Source: Deltaproteobacteria bacterium
GTDB taxonomy: Bacteria > Desulfobacterota > Desulfarculia > Adiutricales > Adiutricaceae
DNA: 64,000 nt
NCBI GenBank assembly: GCA_031264145.1
Contig: JAISEK010000127.1
Coordinates: 1-64,000, forward strand
Reading direction: 5' to 3'
In this document: positions 8,854-17,597 of the stretch, in pieces
How the letters are laid out: every line of letters starts with the position of its first letter
Position numbering within the stretch: position 1 is the stretch's first letter
Made by a program: the position numbers and the translations under genes
Notes under the pieces: generated by a model
The model's input: the letters and a program-made list of their open reading frames with translations, nothing else
Database searches by the model: none
What the model was told of the DNA's origin: nothing

Positions 8854-9141
8854 TCAGCCCCGCCCCAGGGCTGAGAGATCCGGATTGGCGATCTTGAGGG
8901 CCCGAGCCAGGCGGCCCTTCTGGGTGGCTTTCTCCAAGCAGCCCGGGTCGTCGTGGCAGACCCAGGCCCCGCGGCCAGGCAGCCTTCGGCAGGGGTCCGG
9001 GACCACCCTGGCCCGATCCAGGCCGGGGGCCAGGGCCAGCCGGCGAAGCTCGGCGGCCGGGCGGCGGCGGCGGCAGCCCAGGCAGGTCCTGACCGGGCCG
9101 GGGACCGTCGGCTCCCCGCCGCCCCCGTCAGAGGGCCTCAT
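8854..9141 (-). CDS. ylxR: YlxR (DUF448) family protein
   Basis: A 95-aa basic protein with the family signature RTCLGCRRRRP, then the arginine-rich middle and GRGAWVCHDD-type strand, ending with a KATQKGRLARALK helix. YlxR proteins are small RNA- or nucleoid-binding proteins always found between nusA and infB. The ATG overlaps the end of nusA by 14 bases, suggesting coupled translation. The Shine-Dalgarno before it is weak. The upstream 70 residues of the listed ORF are a shadow of nusA. Confidence 0.88.
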   Translation of the reverse strand: MRPSDGGGGEPTVPGPVRTCLGCRRRRPAAELRRLALAPGLDRARVVPDPCRRLPGRGAWVCHDDPGCLEKATQKGRLARALKIANPDLSALGRG

Positions 9142-10528
9142 CGGGCCCGTCGGCCGGGGTCTCGCCAATCGCGGCCGCCCCGGGCTCCAGGGCCTCGGGG
9201 GCGGCCGGGGCCTCCCGCTCGGCCTTCTGGGAGAAGAAGTCCTTGGCCATGGCCTCCCTGGCCGCCTCCTCGGCGTCCTCGCGGGCCAGGTTGTCGACGT
9301 AGTCCTTGGCCGCGTCCCAGATCTGCTTGGCCTTGCCCTGTGGCAGGCCATCGATCATCGACAGCTGCTCCGGCTCGACCTCGATTATGTCCTTGGCCGA
9401 GCCATAGCCGGCCTCGAACAGGAGGTCGGCCGTGACCTCGCCGACGCCGGGGAGGCGCAGGAGGGACTGGTAGCCGTCCTTGAGGGCCCGCTGGTACTTG
9501 CTCTCGTTCTTGACGTCGATGCGCCAGCCCACCAGCCTGGAGGCCAGACGGACGTTCTGTCCCTTGCGCCCGATGGCCAGCGACAGCTGCTCGTCCGGGA
9601 CGATGACCTCAAGGGAGCGGACGTCCTCGTCGACCACCACGCGGATGACCCCGGCCGGGGCCAGGGCGCTGGCCACGTAGTGGGCGATGTCGGCGCTGTA
9701 CGGTATGATGTCGATCTTCTCACCCTTGAGCTCCTGGACCACGCTCTGGACCCTGGAGCCCCGGAGGCCCACGCAGGCCCCGACCGGGTCTATCTCGTTG
9801 TCGGAGGTGGTCACGGCTATCTTGGCCCGGCTGCCTGGCTCCCTGGCCACGGACACTATCTTGACTATGCCCTCGGAAATCTCGGGCACCTCGGCCTCGA
9901 AGAGGGCGGCCAAAAAGTCCGGGTGGGTGCGGGAGAGGATGATCTGGGGACCGCGGCTGACCAGCTTGGCGTCGATGATGAGGGCCCTGAGCCTCTCGCC
10001 ACGGTGGTAGTAGGTCTCCCTGGGAATCTGCTCGGAGGATGGCAGAAGGGCCTCGGACCGGCCCAGGTTCAGGATGATGTTGCCCTTGTCGACCCGCTGG
10101 ATGATGCCGTTGACTATCTCGCCGACCCGATCCTTGTACTCGTCGAAGATGAGGTCCCGCTCGGCGTCCTTCATCCGCTGGATGATGACCTGCTTGGCCG
10201 ACTGGGCGGCGATGCGCCCGAAGTTGGAGGCGTCGAGCTTGACGCCCAGCTCCTCGCCGAGGGCCGACTCGGGGTCCAGCTTCTTGGCCTCCTCCAGGGA
10301 AATCTGGGTCCCGGGGCTGGTGACCTCCTCGACCACCTCCTTGAAGTGGAAGACGTCGATTTCCCCGGTCTCCTCGTTGAAGGTGACCTCGAAGTTGTCG
10401 CTGAGACCGTACTTGCGCTTGGCGGCCGACCTGATGGCCTCCTCCAGGGTGATGATCAGGACCGAGCGGTCCAGGCCCTTGTCGCGGCAAATCTGGTCAA
10501 TGATTCTCTTAAGTTCCTGATTGTTCAT
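9128..10528 (-). CDS. nusA: Transcription termination/antitermination factor NusA
   Basis: A 466-aa protein with the full NusA order: N-terminal RNA-polymerase-binding domain ([32 protein letters not shown]), an S1 domain around residues 135-200, KH1 with [20 protein letters not shown] and KH2 with [20 protein letters not shown]-terminal helix-hairpin-helix region ([26 protein letters not shown]) and a short acidic tail close the protein. It controls pausing, termination and rRNA antitermination. It lies after rimP, as is standard; the 249-bp spacer before it holds no confident gene. Confidence 0.97.
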   Translation of the reverse strand: MNNQELKRIIDQICRDKGLDRSVLIITLEEAIRSAAKRKYGLSDNFEVTFNEETGEIDVFHFKEVVEEVTSPGTQISLEEAKKLDPESALGEELGVKLDASNFGRIAAQSAKQVIIQRMKDAERDLIFDEYKDRVGEIVNGIIQRVDKGNIILNLGRSEALLPSSEQIPRETYYHRGERLRALIIDAKLVSRGPQIILSRTHPDFLAALFEAEVPEISEGIVKIVSVAREPGSRAKIAVTTSDNEIDPVGACVGLRGSRVQSVVQELKGEKIDIIPYSADIAHYVASALAPAGVIRVVVDEDVRSLEVIVPDEQLSLAIGRKGQNVRLASRLVGWRIDVKNESKYQRALKDGYQSLLRLPGVGEVTADLLFEAGYGSAKDIIEVEPEQLSMIDGLPQGKAKQIWDAAKDYVDNLAREDAEEAAREAMAKDFFSQKAEREAPAAPEALEPGAAAIGETPADGPDEAL

Positions 10529-10777
10529 GTAAACAACCCGAAAAGGCCTTTGGCCGTGGCCAAAGGCGGCTAGCAGGTTCGATTTGGCTCAAACCGGGGT
10601 TTCTTGAGGACCGGCCCCTGTCCCAATTCAGGCCGGGCGTTACGTCCGGCGCAAGGTCCCTCACGTCTGGAAAAATATCTAGCGTCAGGCCGGAAACTGC
10701 GTTCTCTCTGGTTGGCTCCCCCCTTGGGTCCTGGTCTTTCATGGCCGGTCCCGCCCAGGCTGGCCGGGGCGGCCGTC

Positions 10778-11320
10778 CTAAATCTCCGGCACCAGCCAGG
10801 CGCTCACGACCATGTCCAGGCTGAAGGGCACCTCGCCCTGGCCGGTGACCAGCCTGAGGGGGCCAAGCTCCAGGCGGCCAGTGTGGCGGGAGCTTTTGCC
10901 GTCCCTGTTGAGCCTTAGCTTGACCAGGCTGCCCCGGAAGCGCTCGAAGTCGGCCTGGCCGCGAAGGGGCCTGTCTAGGCCGGGACTTGAGACCTCCAGC
11001 ATGTACCCGGGGCCTGGTCCCGGGTCCAGCTCGTCCAGAAGGATGGATATCGTCCTCGAGACGGCGGCGCAGTCGTCCAGCGTCACCGGGGAGCGGCTGC
11101 CCCCGGGGGCGTCCCCGGCCCAGGGCTTGTCGATGGTGAACCTGGCCACCAGCCCGTGGCCGGACGCGGCCAGGCCGACATCGACCAATTCCAGGCCCAA
11201 GTTCTCTAGATGAGGTGCCAGCCTGGGCCCCAGGAGCCCCAGAACTTCCCTCAGCTCGGCCCTGTCCCGGCTGGAGGGGCCGGCGGCCCTGGCCGTCTTT
11301 TTCGCTGGGCCTGGTCCCAA
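10778..11320 (-). CDS. rimP: Ribosome maturation factor RimP
   Basis: The conserved body is LREVLGLLGPRLAPHLENLGLELVDVGL, then CAAVSRTISILLDELDPGPGPGYMLEVSSPGLDRPL, the diagnostic RimP motif, and a C-terminal SH3-like domain (FRGSLVKLRL...GRLELGPLRLV). RimP is needed for 30S subunit assembly. The start is uncertain. The ORF track begins at 11434, but the family usually has about 150-160 residues. A TTG at 11320 preceded by GGGGGAG gives 180 aa and is preferred here. It is the first gene of the operon, downstream of the promoter at 11627-11655. Confidence 0.85.
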   Translation of the reverse strand: MGPGPAKKTARAAGPSSRDRAELREVLGLLGPRLAPHLENLGLELVDVGLAASGHGLVARFTIDKPWAGDAPGGSRSPVTLDDCAAVSRTISILLDELDPGPGPGYMLEVSSPGLDRPLRGQADFERFRGSLVKLRLNRDGKSSRHTGRLELGPLRLVTGQGEVPFSLDMVVSAWLVPEI

Positions 11321-11626
11321 TGACTCCCCCAAATGACCCGACTGCAAAGCTGGTTTCTGGAAAACCCCGGATCCATGCCGCCTTGCGGCCAGCCAGATGG
11401 CCCGTTCAACTGAGGGCGGGCCAAAAAAAAACAAAGCGGGCTAGGGCCCACTTTCTTATGAAGAGGGTTTGGTTGTAGGGGCCCCCGAGAGGGGGCCGAG
11501 GGGCCGAGGGGAGGCCCGGTTCCCCTTCCAGTCCAAGGGCGCGGAAGGGGAAAGCCCCGAGGGGCGGCCAGGCCCGCCGGCCAGGGACCGCGGGGCGGCC
11601 ATTGGGGCGGAATCCAAGCTGGCCGT

Positions 11627-11655
11627 AAAATACACTAACATACACCGCATGTCAA
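11627..11655 (-). promoter_or_regulatory. Sigma70-type promoter for the rimP-pnp operon
   Basis: On the minus strand TTGACA (11650-11655) is separated by exactly 17 bases from TATTTT (11627-11632). The -35 box matches the consensus fully and the -10 box at four of six positions. It lies about 300 bases upstream of rimP and is the only convincing promoter found before this operon. Confidence 0.7.
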
Positions 11656-12165
11656 GCATTTTGTGAGGCCAGCCGCTATTTTTTAGGCGGCCGGGGCCAA
11701 AATTGCCTCAGAGGGCCTGTCGGACGGGCCGTCATTGGCCTGTTTGTTGCCATTGGCTGGACCGCAGGGGCCAAGAGTTGGTTTTAGGATCCATAGAGTG
11801 TGGCATATATCGATAAATTATGCCCAAAAAAATTCCCTGCCGTCGTCGTGGTGGCCCCGGCGACGGCTACCCTTTCCCCGCGGGGAGGGAGGTCGCTTTC
11901 GCCGAGCGCGGGCCGGGGAGGGAAGACCCATATGGTCCCCGCCTTTGACGCCCAGGGGCGGCCGAGCTTCTGGCCTATATAGTATAGTCGCCGGCGAGAC
12001 GGCCCACTGGGAGGCTCCCAGGCGGGGCGGGGCAGTGGGGAGACAGGCCGGGGGCAAGGTAGTGCCGGCCAGATGGTGCGCCTGGGGCCATGGATGGTGG
12101 CGAGGCCGGGAGCGGGACGGTCCCGGCTGGGCGGGGCGGGTGCCAGGAGACATGGCCCCTGATGG
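11656..12165. other. GC-rich intergenic region without a supported gene
   Basis: This stretch between the rimP promoter and the feoA terminator has open frames on both strands, but none shows a recognisable protein or a good ribosome-binding site. It includes short AT-rich spots (GCATATATCGATAAATTATG near 11805 and CTATATAGTATAG near 11975) that resemble -10 boxes without a matching -35. No RNA gene was recognised. Confidence 0.5.
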
Positions 12166-12206
12166 AAAAAGGACCCGGGCGGCCAGCTGACTGGCCACCC
12201 GGGTCC
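12161..12206 (-). terminator. Rho-independent terminator of feoA
   Basis: GGACCCGGGxGGCCAG pairs with CTGGCCxCCCGGGTCC to make a 15-bp stem with a single mismatch and a 4-nt loop. On the minus strand it is directly followed by TTTTTCC. It lies 56 bases beyond the feoA stop, so it should end that transcript. Confidence 0.88.
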
Positions 12207-12261
12207 CAAAAGACTCTTGCCTTCCGGCCTCCGGCCCCGCGCGGGCACCCAAGTGGTTCCC

Positions 12262-12489
12262 CTACAGGACCTCCACGCTTATCCCCTGGGCCTCCTGGCT
12301 GTTGACGGCCAGGGTGGCCTCGCGGGCCTGGATCAGGAGCGGCATGCCGCCGCCGGCCTGCTTGATGCGCACCCTCGTGCCGGGCGTCAGGCCCTGGGAA
12401 AAGATGCGGGACAGGAACCCGGGCTCACCGTTAATCTCCCGGATGACGCATGACTGTCCTTTTTTGGCCTTGGCCATGTTGATGAACAT
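12262..12489 (-). CDS. feoA: FeoA-domain protein
   Basis: A 75-aa single-domain protein with the FeoA SH3-like pattern: VIREINGEPGFLSRIFSQGLTPGTRVRIKQ, then PLLIQAREATLAVNSQEAQGISVEVL. FeoA proteins assist the FeoB ferrous iron transporter. No feoB is present in this window, so the gene stands alone with its own promoter and terminator. The ATG at 12489 has GAGGT six bases upstream; a second in-frame ATG lies four codons later. A free-standing FeoA domain could instead be a regulator of the same fold. Confidence 0.85.
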   Translation of the reverse strand: MFINMAKAKKGQSCVIREINGEPGFLSRIFSQGLTPGTRVRIKQAGGGMPLLIQAREATLAVNSQEAQGISVEVL

Positions 12490-12602
12490 AGGGCGACCTC
12501 GCTTGGGATGGCGTCACCTTGCCTGGCCCGACGTCGGGGGGGCCGGGTTGGCGGGGGCTGGAAGTCTCCTCCGGCGGCCGGGCGATGCGCTGTGCCGATA
12601 CA

Positions 12603-12631
12603 ATACTATGGCAACTTTGTCGCAATTGCAA
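12603..12631 (-). promoter_or_regulatory. Likely feoA promoter
   Basis: TTGCAA (12626-12631) and TAGTAT (12603-12608) on the minus strand are spaced 17 bases apart. The predicted start gives a leader of about 108 bases before feoA. No palindrome resembling a Fur box was identified around it. Confidence 0.5.
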
Positions 12632-12720
12632 GAAGTATTTTGGGGTCCAGGGCCAGGCCTGGGCCTGATTTACCGGTGGACCAGGCCAAAATAGGACTTA
12701 TGTGGTTGACAACAGAGGGA

Positions 12721-12757
12721 TAAAAATAAAAAGAGCCCCTTTTTTGGGGGCTCTTTT
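12721..12757 (-). terminator. Rho-independent terminator after the SPOR gene
   Basis: AAAAGAGCCCC pairs with GGGGCTCTTTT (11 bp, 7-nt loop) and is followed on the minus strand by TATTTTTA. It ends the transcript that contains the SPOR-domain gene, about 140 bases beyond its stop, and separates it from the feoA unit. Confidence 0.88.
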
Positions 12758-12896
12758 GCGGGCACAAGGGTATAGATGGCCGATGGGAATTCAGCGATCC
12801 CGATATCTGCCAGCCGGACAGATATCCGCCGCCATCAAGCCAAAGACTCGCCTTCGGCTGTCGTCATGCCGGCCATATGGACGCTTTCCCCAGGGC

Positions 12897-14645
12897 CTAT
12901 TTCCTCCCGTTGGCCTCGAGCTCGTCCTGGGTGGGCCTGACGGCCCAGGGCTGCCCGATGCGGGACTGGGCCAGCGAGGCCGCCCCGGCCAGCTCGCGGC
13001 CGGCGGCCACGGCCTGTGCGTCTGTCTCGAAGAAGCCCAGCCTGATGCGGAATTGCCTCGTCTCGCCGACCACGGTCTCGTAGCGGTAGAGGGACAGGCC
13101 CGCCAGGCCTGGGGCCCTTCGGTCTTCCAGCCCGGCCAGGGCCCCGGTGGCCCGCTCCAGGGCAGACCAGACGGAGTCCGATTCCTCGCGGCTGGGGCTG
13201 GACGAGATGTTCACGGCCCAGAGGTCGGCCAGTTTCACCGTGTTGTGCCCTCGCTCCTCCGAGACGGTGGGCTGTACCGCCCAGGGCGTGCCCAGGCCGG
13301 CCTTTTTGGCCATGGCCGCGCCAGCGGCCTCGGCGGCTGCCCGGTCACCGAAGAATCCGAGCCGCAGGCGGTGCTGGTTGGTCCCACCGACCACGGTCTC
13401 ATAGCGGTAGAGGACGTTGGTCCCTTCCTGCCCCCGCAGGCGTCCCCAGGCCGCGTCGGCCTCGGCCTGGCTGGGCGTGGACAGCAGGTTGGCCACCCAG
13501 AGCTTGGAGATGGCCTCGCTCGGGGCTGGCTCCGGCCCTGTCGCCGTGGCCGGGGAGGCAGGTTCCCTGGGAGGCCCAGTGGCCGGGGTGGCTGACTCCC
13601 TGGGTGGCCCAGTGGCCGGGGTGGCTGACTCCCTGGGTGGCCCAGTGGCCGGGGAGGCAGGTTCCCTGGGATGCCCAGTGGCCGGGGTGGCTGGCTCCCT
13701 GGGTGGCCCAGTGGCCTGGGAGGCCTGTTCCCTGGGAGGCCCAGTGGCCGGGGTGGCTGGCTCCCTGGCCTGGCTTGTGGCTGGGTTTTCGTAGGCTTCG
13801 TCTGGGCCAGGGGCGTCTGCGGCGTCCCCGTCGTCCAGGCCAGTGGCGGAGGCCCCGTCATTGGCCAGGACTATCTGGGGGATTGGCTGGCCCGGGGGCG
13901 ACGAGACGGGCGTCGTTTCCTGGTCGGTCATAATCTCGGAGACCAGGGGCAGGTCCCCGTCCTCTGGCTGGTCGGCGGCCGTGGGGGCCACGATTAGGCT
14001 GCCGGAGTCGTTGGCCTCGATGACCGTGACCTCGGGGTCTGGTTCATCGTCAGTCTGGACGGGACCCAGGTCGGCGATCCTGGGATCCTGGGGCTGGGGC
14101 TCTGGGGCCATGGCCGGCTCTGGGGGCGGGGAGAAGTTCCAGCCTCCAGGGATCGTGGAACTGGGATCGACCCGCGTGGTCAGTATTTCCTCAGGAGGCC
14201 CACCTTGTGGCGCGGTGCCGGCGTTGGCCCCCAGGCCGACCTCCACCGGCCCAAAACCGAGTTCTGACAAGGCGTCGTCCCCCTCATCCTGTGCCTGGGC
14301 GACAGGGGGCTCGGCCGTTAGGGGAATGTCCGGTGGCGGCGCGGGGGGCGCCGGTTTGTCGTCGCGCAGGAACCAATAGCCAAGGGCCACGATGAGGGCG
14401 GCCGCCAGGACCACCAGGGCGTACCTGAGTCCTGGGCCAGGGGTGTCCAGTACCGGCAGCCTTTCCTCCGGTATCCCCTCGTCCTGACCGTTCCAGTCCT
14501 GGCCCTTGTCCAGTGGGCCTGCCCCGGCCCCGTCAAGGTCAAGTCCGGGCCCGTTGGGGATATCGTCCAGGCCGTCATCGGCAGGAAGTCCTTCGGTCTT
14601 GGGCTCGTCCCCGTCGCTCTGAACGTTTCTCGGATCGTCTTCCAT
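12897..14645 (-). CDS. Membrane-anchored protein with two C-terminal SPOR domains
   Basis: A 582-aa protein with an acidic cytoplasmic N-terminus and one membrane span at about residues 75-93 (YALVVLAAALIVALGYWFL). A long low-complexity periplasmic linker follows, then two related SPOR-like domains (about 385-465 and 473-575), each with an RYETVVG strand and a R(L/I)RLGFF strand. SPOR domains bind denuded septal peptidoglycan, so a cell-division role is likely. The linker holds about eight tandem 9-11-residue units of the type EPATPATGPPR, encoded by near-identical DNA. It lies downstream of a TPR membrane protein. The specific family (FtsN- or DamX-like) cannot be decided. Confidence 0.82.
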   Translation of the reverse strand: MEDDPRNVQSDGDEPKTEGLPADDGLDDIPNGPGLDLDGAGAGPLDKGQDWNGQDEGIPEERLPVLDTPGPGLRYALVVLAAALIVALGYWFLRDDKPAPPAPPPDIPLTAEPPVAQAQDEGDDALSELGFGPVEVGLGANAGTAPQGGPPEEILTTRVDPSSTIPGGWNFSPPPEPAMAPEPQPQDPRIADLGPVQTDDEPDPEVTVIEANDSGSLIVAPTAADQPEDGDLPLVSEIMTDQETTPVSSPPGQPIPQIVLANDGASATGLDDGDAADAPGPDEAYENPATSQAREPATPATGPPREQASQATGPPREPATPATGHPREPASPATGPPRESATPATGPPRESATPATGPPREPASPATATGPEPAPSEAISKLWVANLLSTPSQAEADAAWGRLRGQEGTNVLYRYETVVGGTNQHRLRLGFFGDRAAAEAAGAAMAKKAGLGTPWAVQPTVSEERGHNTVKLADLWAVNISSSPSREESDSVWSALERATGALAGLEDRRAPGLAGLSLYRYETVVGETRQFRIRLGFFETDAQAVAAGRELAGAASLAQSRIGQPWAVRPTQDELEANGRK

Positions 14646-14708
14646 GTTAGCCGGACCTCAGTCAGGAAAGTTGGTTCGCCTGTGGCTGCCCGTCCTTGGC
14701 CGTTGGCC

Positions 14709-15647
14709 TTAGTCGGCCGGGTGGTCGTGCCCCTCGTGGTTGTCCTGGGTCTCGGGGCCGGGTGCTGCGGCCTGGGTGCTTTCGCCCGCGTCTGCGCCGT
14801 CGGCCTGGGTGCCTTCGCCCGCGTCTGCGTCGTCGGCCTGGGCGCCGTCGCCCGCGTCAGCGCCGTCGGCCTGGGCGCCGTCGCCCGCGTCAGCGCCGTC
14901 GGCCGGGGTGCCGTCGCCCGCGTCAGCGCCGTCGGCCGGGGTGCCGTCGCCCGTGACGGTCCCGGAGAGCTGGGCCAGCCTGACCTGGGCCGTGTAGGCC
15001 CTGAAGCTGCTGGGGGCCAGGAACACTATGTCCTCGTAGGCCTTCCTGGCCTCTTCTGCCTGGCCGGCGGCCAGGGCCACCCGTCCCAGCGAGGAGTAGA
15101 GCTCGGCCAGGAACTCTGAGCTGGCCCCAGGCTCGCCCTGGCCGGAACCGGCCAGGGCGATGGCGGCCTTGTATTGGACCATGGCCTCGTCGGCCAGGCC
15201 TGCCTGCTCAAGGAGACCGGCCTTGGTAGCCAAGAGGAGCGGCCGGAGGCTTTCCTCGGCCGGGGTGATGTTCATAGCAAGCTCGTCGAGGAGGGGCAGG
15301 GCCTCGCCGGTGTCGGACTGGGCCAGGTAAATGCCCAAAAGGGCGTAGAGTGCCTGGCGGGCGGCCGGGGTGCCGGAATAGTCCCGGCCCACCGCCATGA
15401 AGGCATCGTTCTGCCCCTCCCCGGGGGGGAGCTCCTGGGCCAGGTGGAAGGCGTCGAGGGCCTTGGCGAGCCTGGAGTCATGCACGGCCCTGACGATGAG
15501 GACGGCTATGACCGCGGCCGCGGCCAGGCCGACGACCAGGGCTATCTTCTTGGTGTTGGCCTGGACGTAGAGCCAGATTTTTTCTGAACTGGTAAGGAAT
15601 GCGTCATTGGTACGTAAAAGGGTTTTGATAGGGACCTTTTTAGACAT
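14709..15647 (-). CDS. Membrane-anchored TPR protein with a repetitive acidic tail
   Basis: A 312-aa protein with an N-terminal membrane span (about residues 35-54, KIALVVGLAAAAVIAVLIVRAV) and TPR-like helices, in the manner of YfgM-type or YbgF/tol-associated proteins. The last 80 residues are tandem 10-residue units of the form GDGTPADGADA, ending in a histidine-rich tip (NHEGHDHPAD). The repeats are in frame and their DNA is nearly identical, so unit number may vary between strains. The SPOR gene follows 63 bases later on the same strand. YfgM-like proteins act in periplasmic folding; that role here is inference. Confidence 0.72.
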   Translation of the reverse strand: MSKKVPIKTLLRTNDAFLTSSEKIWLYVQANTKKIALVVGLAAAAVIAVLIVRAVHDSRLAKALDAFHLAQELPPGEGQNDAFMAVGRDYSGTPAARQALYALLGIYLAQSDTGEALPLLDELAMNITPAEESLRPLLLATKAGLLEQAGLADEAMVQYKAAIALAGSGQGEPGASSEFLAELYSSLGRVALAAGQAEEARKAYEDIVFLAPSSFRAYTAQVRLAQLSGTVTGDGTPADGADAGDGTPADGADAGDGAQADGADAGDGAQADDADAGEGTQADGADAGESTQAAAPGPETQDNHEGHDHPAD

Positions 15648-15788
15648 AATCTCTACTAAGTGGCCAGCTGGCTATGCAGGATGGCTCGGGTTTGGGGTGG
15701 CGGCGTCTTGCCCTGGAAGACGGGGGGACCGAAGATAGGAAAGTACCAAAAATGGCCCCTGGAATGCAAATCAAAGTTTGGCTTGGGG

Positions 15789-16595
15789 CTACTTCCCAAA
15801 AACCCTCCGCAGGGCCCTCTCCACGGCCGCCTCGATCAGCCCGGCCAGCTCCGCGGCCTGGAGATCGGCCACGCTCTGGCCCTGGCCGCCGGGGGCAGGA
15901 CCGTCGATCTCGTCGATCAGGTCGATGACCTCGTTGGCCCTTTCCAGGCTGGGCATGGCCACCTTGTCGGTCAAAAGGAGGGTGTCGCTTGGCTCCAGGG
16001 CCGGGGTCCTGGGGACAGGGACTGGGGATCGGGCCGTGAGGACCGGCCGGGCGGCCCTTGGGACCGGTCCCGCCTGGGACGGGCCAGCGGCGGCGGGGGC
16101 CGGCTGGCCGAAATCGGGCCCCAGGCTGGGGGAGAGTCCCGGCTGCTGGGCAGGGAAGAACCGCTGGCCCTGGGTGGCCGGGCCGGGTCCGAATGATGAT
16201 GGTGCCCCCTGGCCAGTAAGCGGGTACCCAAAGGGAACCTGGCCGAGGCTTTGGTCAGCCTGGGACCGCATCGGGAACTGGGCGTGGTCCTGGCCATTGA
16301 TGGCCAGCGCTGCCTGGGGGGCCTGGGCAGGGCCCTGGACGAACTGTCCGCCTGGGAAACTGGGCTCCGGGGGGGCCTGGGCGGGGCCCTGGACGAACTG
16401 TCCGCCTGGGAACAGGGGGTCAGGGGAGGCCTGGGCGGGGCCCTGGCCAGGATCCAGGGCGCTGACCTCGTCTAGTTCCCTTATGATTTCCTTCATCTCG
16501 CTGTCGAGGCCCATATCGTCCAGGAAAGGGTCCTGGACGGCCTGGGGCCCGAAGGGCTGGTTTTTCTTGTAGTCGTCGCTAGCCGTCATGGCCAC
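15789..16595 (-). CDS. Proline/glutamine-rich protein with a conserved-looking C-terminal helix
   Basis: I do not recognise a firm family. The 268-aa product begins with an acidic helical segment (MKEIIRELDEVSAL). A long linker rich in Pro, Gln and Gly contains two near-identical PGGQFVQGPAQAPPE-type units. It ends with EVIDLIDEIDG and an amphipathic helix (AAELAGLIEAAVERALRRVFGK). That layout is reminiscent of PopZ/DUF2497-type polar scaffolds, but the similarity is only architectural. No signal peptide or membrane span is seen. It lies upstream of the TPR/SPOR pair on the same strand. Confidence 0.6.
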   Translation of the reverse strand: MAMTASDDYKKNQPFGPQAVQDPFLDDMGLDSEMKEIIRELDEVSALDPGQGPAQASPDPLFPGGQFVQGPAQAPPEPSFPGGQFVQGPAQAPQAALAINGQDHAQFPMRSQADQSLGQVPFGYPLTGQGAPSSFGPGPATQGQRFFPAQQPGLSPSLGPDFGQPAPAAAGPSQAGPVPRAARPVLTARSPVPVPRTPALEPSDTLLLTDKVAMPSLERANEVIDLIDEIDGPAPGGQGQSVADLQAAELAGLIEAAVERALRRVFGK

Positions 16596-16691
16596 ACCGG
16601 CATAAGGGCCCTTAAAGCCGGCCTTGGGGGCCGGGGCCCTGGGGATATGGTTGCGTCGTAAGTTTTGGCTTCGGCGTCCTGGCGCCAGGCC

Positions 16692-17597
16692 CTAGAGTTC
16701 GACCCTGGAGAAGCCGGCGGGCACGAGGGGCAGGAACATGCCGGACTGGGCCGGGAACCCCAGGCGCACCTCGTCGTAGCGGATCAGGAGTTTTTTCTCC
16801 CGGCCCCAGGACAAGTCGAGGCGGTGGGGAAAATCGACCCTGAGGCCGGCGTCCTCGACCGGCAGGACGGCGAACTGGCCGTAGCCGGCCACGAGTGGCG
16901 GGCCGTCGGCCATGGTCGCCGTGAAGCCGTCAATCCTCTGGCCGTTCTCGGCGGGCGATAGGCTGACCTTCCAGGAGGCCCCGGACCAGAAGCCGCCCGG
17001 GAGGATCCTGAGGGTCTGGCCGTTCCTGGGGCCGGGATCCAGGGCCGCGGCCTCAGGCTCGGGGACCAGGGTGCCAGAGAGGAGCGAGATGAAGTCCTCG
17101 GCCCGGAGGCCCAGCGGCAGGAACCGGCCCAGCGAGCCCGGATCGGCCGGCCCGACGGTGGCCTCGCGGGCCCCGTACTGGAGGGCCACGAACCGGCTCC
17201 CGTCTGAGATGACCCTCATGGCCGGGCGGCCCAGCGGGTCGAGGACGGTGAACTGGAAATTGCCCGGCCTCTGGGACAGCAGCTCGAAGCGGAAGAAGTG
17301 GTTCGAGCCGTCGGCCGAGTACTCGACCGAGCCCCTGGCGGCGAAGGAGCCGATGGACTCCCCCCCGCGCCTGAGGCCCAGGGCCAGGTCCATGGCCGGG
17401 CCCTGGGCCTCAGGCTGGCCGCCGCCCGGGCGCCCGGCCGAGGAGGCCAGGCAGGCTGGGAGAAGGAGCGGGGCCAGTACCAGAAGGGCGCAAAGGACCT
17501 GGAACGGGAACGGGGACAGGGGCACCAGCCCCGTCGCGCCAGGTACACAGGGCGCGGGGAAGGCCGTCTCAGTTTTCGATGCCTTGGAGCTTATCAT
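16692..17597 (-). CDS. LolB/DUF4292-like outer-membrane lipoprotein
   Basis: A 301-aa protein with a hydrophobic N-terminal segment ending in a lipobox (LLLPAC), so it is probably lipidated. The rest is beta-rich with a LolB-like pattern: GSFAARGSVEYSADGSNHFFRFELLSQRPGNFQFTVLDPLGRPAMRVISDGSRFVALQ. LolB-type proteins receive lipoproteins at the outer membrane. The listed start overlaps the end of the upstream TPR gene by 29 bases and would give an unusually long n-region. A GTG about 24 residues before the lipobox cysteine is a good alternative. The pair TPR lipoprotein plus LolB-like protein is common in deltaproteobacteria. Confidence 0.72.
   Translation of the reverse strand: MISSKASKTETAFPAPCVPGATGLVPLSPFPFQVLCALLVLAPLLLPACLASSAGRPGGGQPEAQGPAMDLALGLRRGGESIGSFAARGSVEYSADGSNHFFRFELLSQRPGNFQFTVLDPLGRPAMRVISDGSRFVALQYGAREATVGPADPGSLGRFLPLGLRAEDFISLLSGTLVPEPEAAALDPGPRNGQTLRILPGGFWSGASWKVSLSPAENGQRIDGFTATMADGPPLVAGYGQFAVLPVEDAGLRVDFPHRLDLSWGREKKLLIRYDEVRLGFPAQSGMFLPLVPAGFSRVEL

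Noticed and set aside
10509-10742. 77-aa minus-strand ORF between rimP and nusA
   Set aside because: No ribosome-binding site, overlaps the nusA start, and the composition is not protein-like.
11940-11985. TTGACG followed by TATATAGTATAG, a promoter-like pattern on the plus strand
   Set aside because: Spacing between the boxes is far longer than 17-19 bases and no plus-strand gene follows.
13540-13780. Regular repeats that look at first like a CRISPR array
   Set aside because: The units are 27-33 bases with no spacers, lie in frame in the SPOR gene, and encode PATPATGPPRE-type linkers.
14780-14960. Second repeat array (GCGTC/GGCGCCGTC units)
   Set aside because: In-frame tandem coding repeats in the TPR gene's tail; no spacers and no cas genes in the window.
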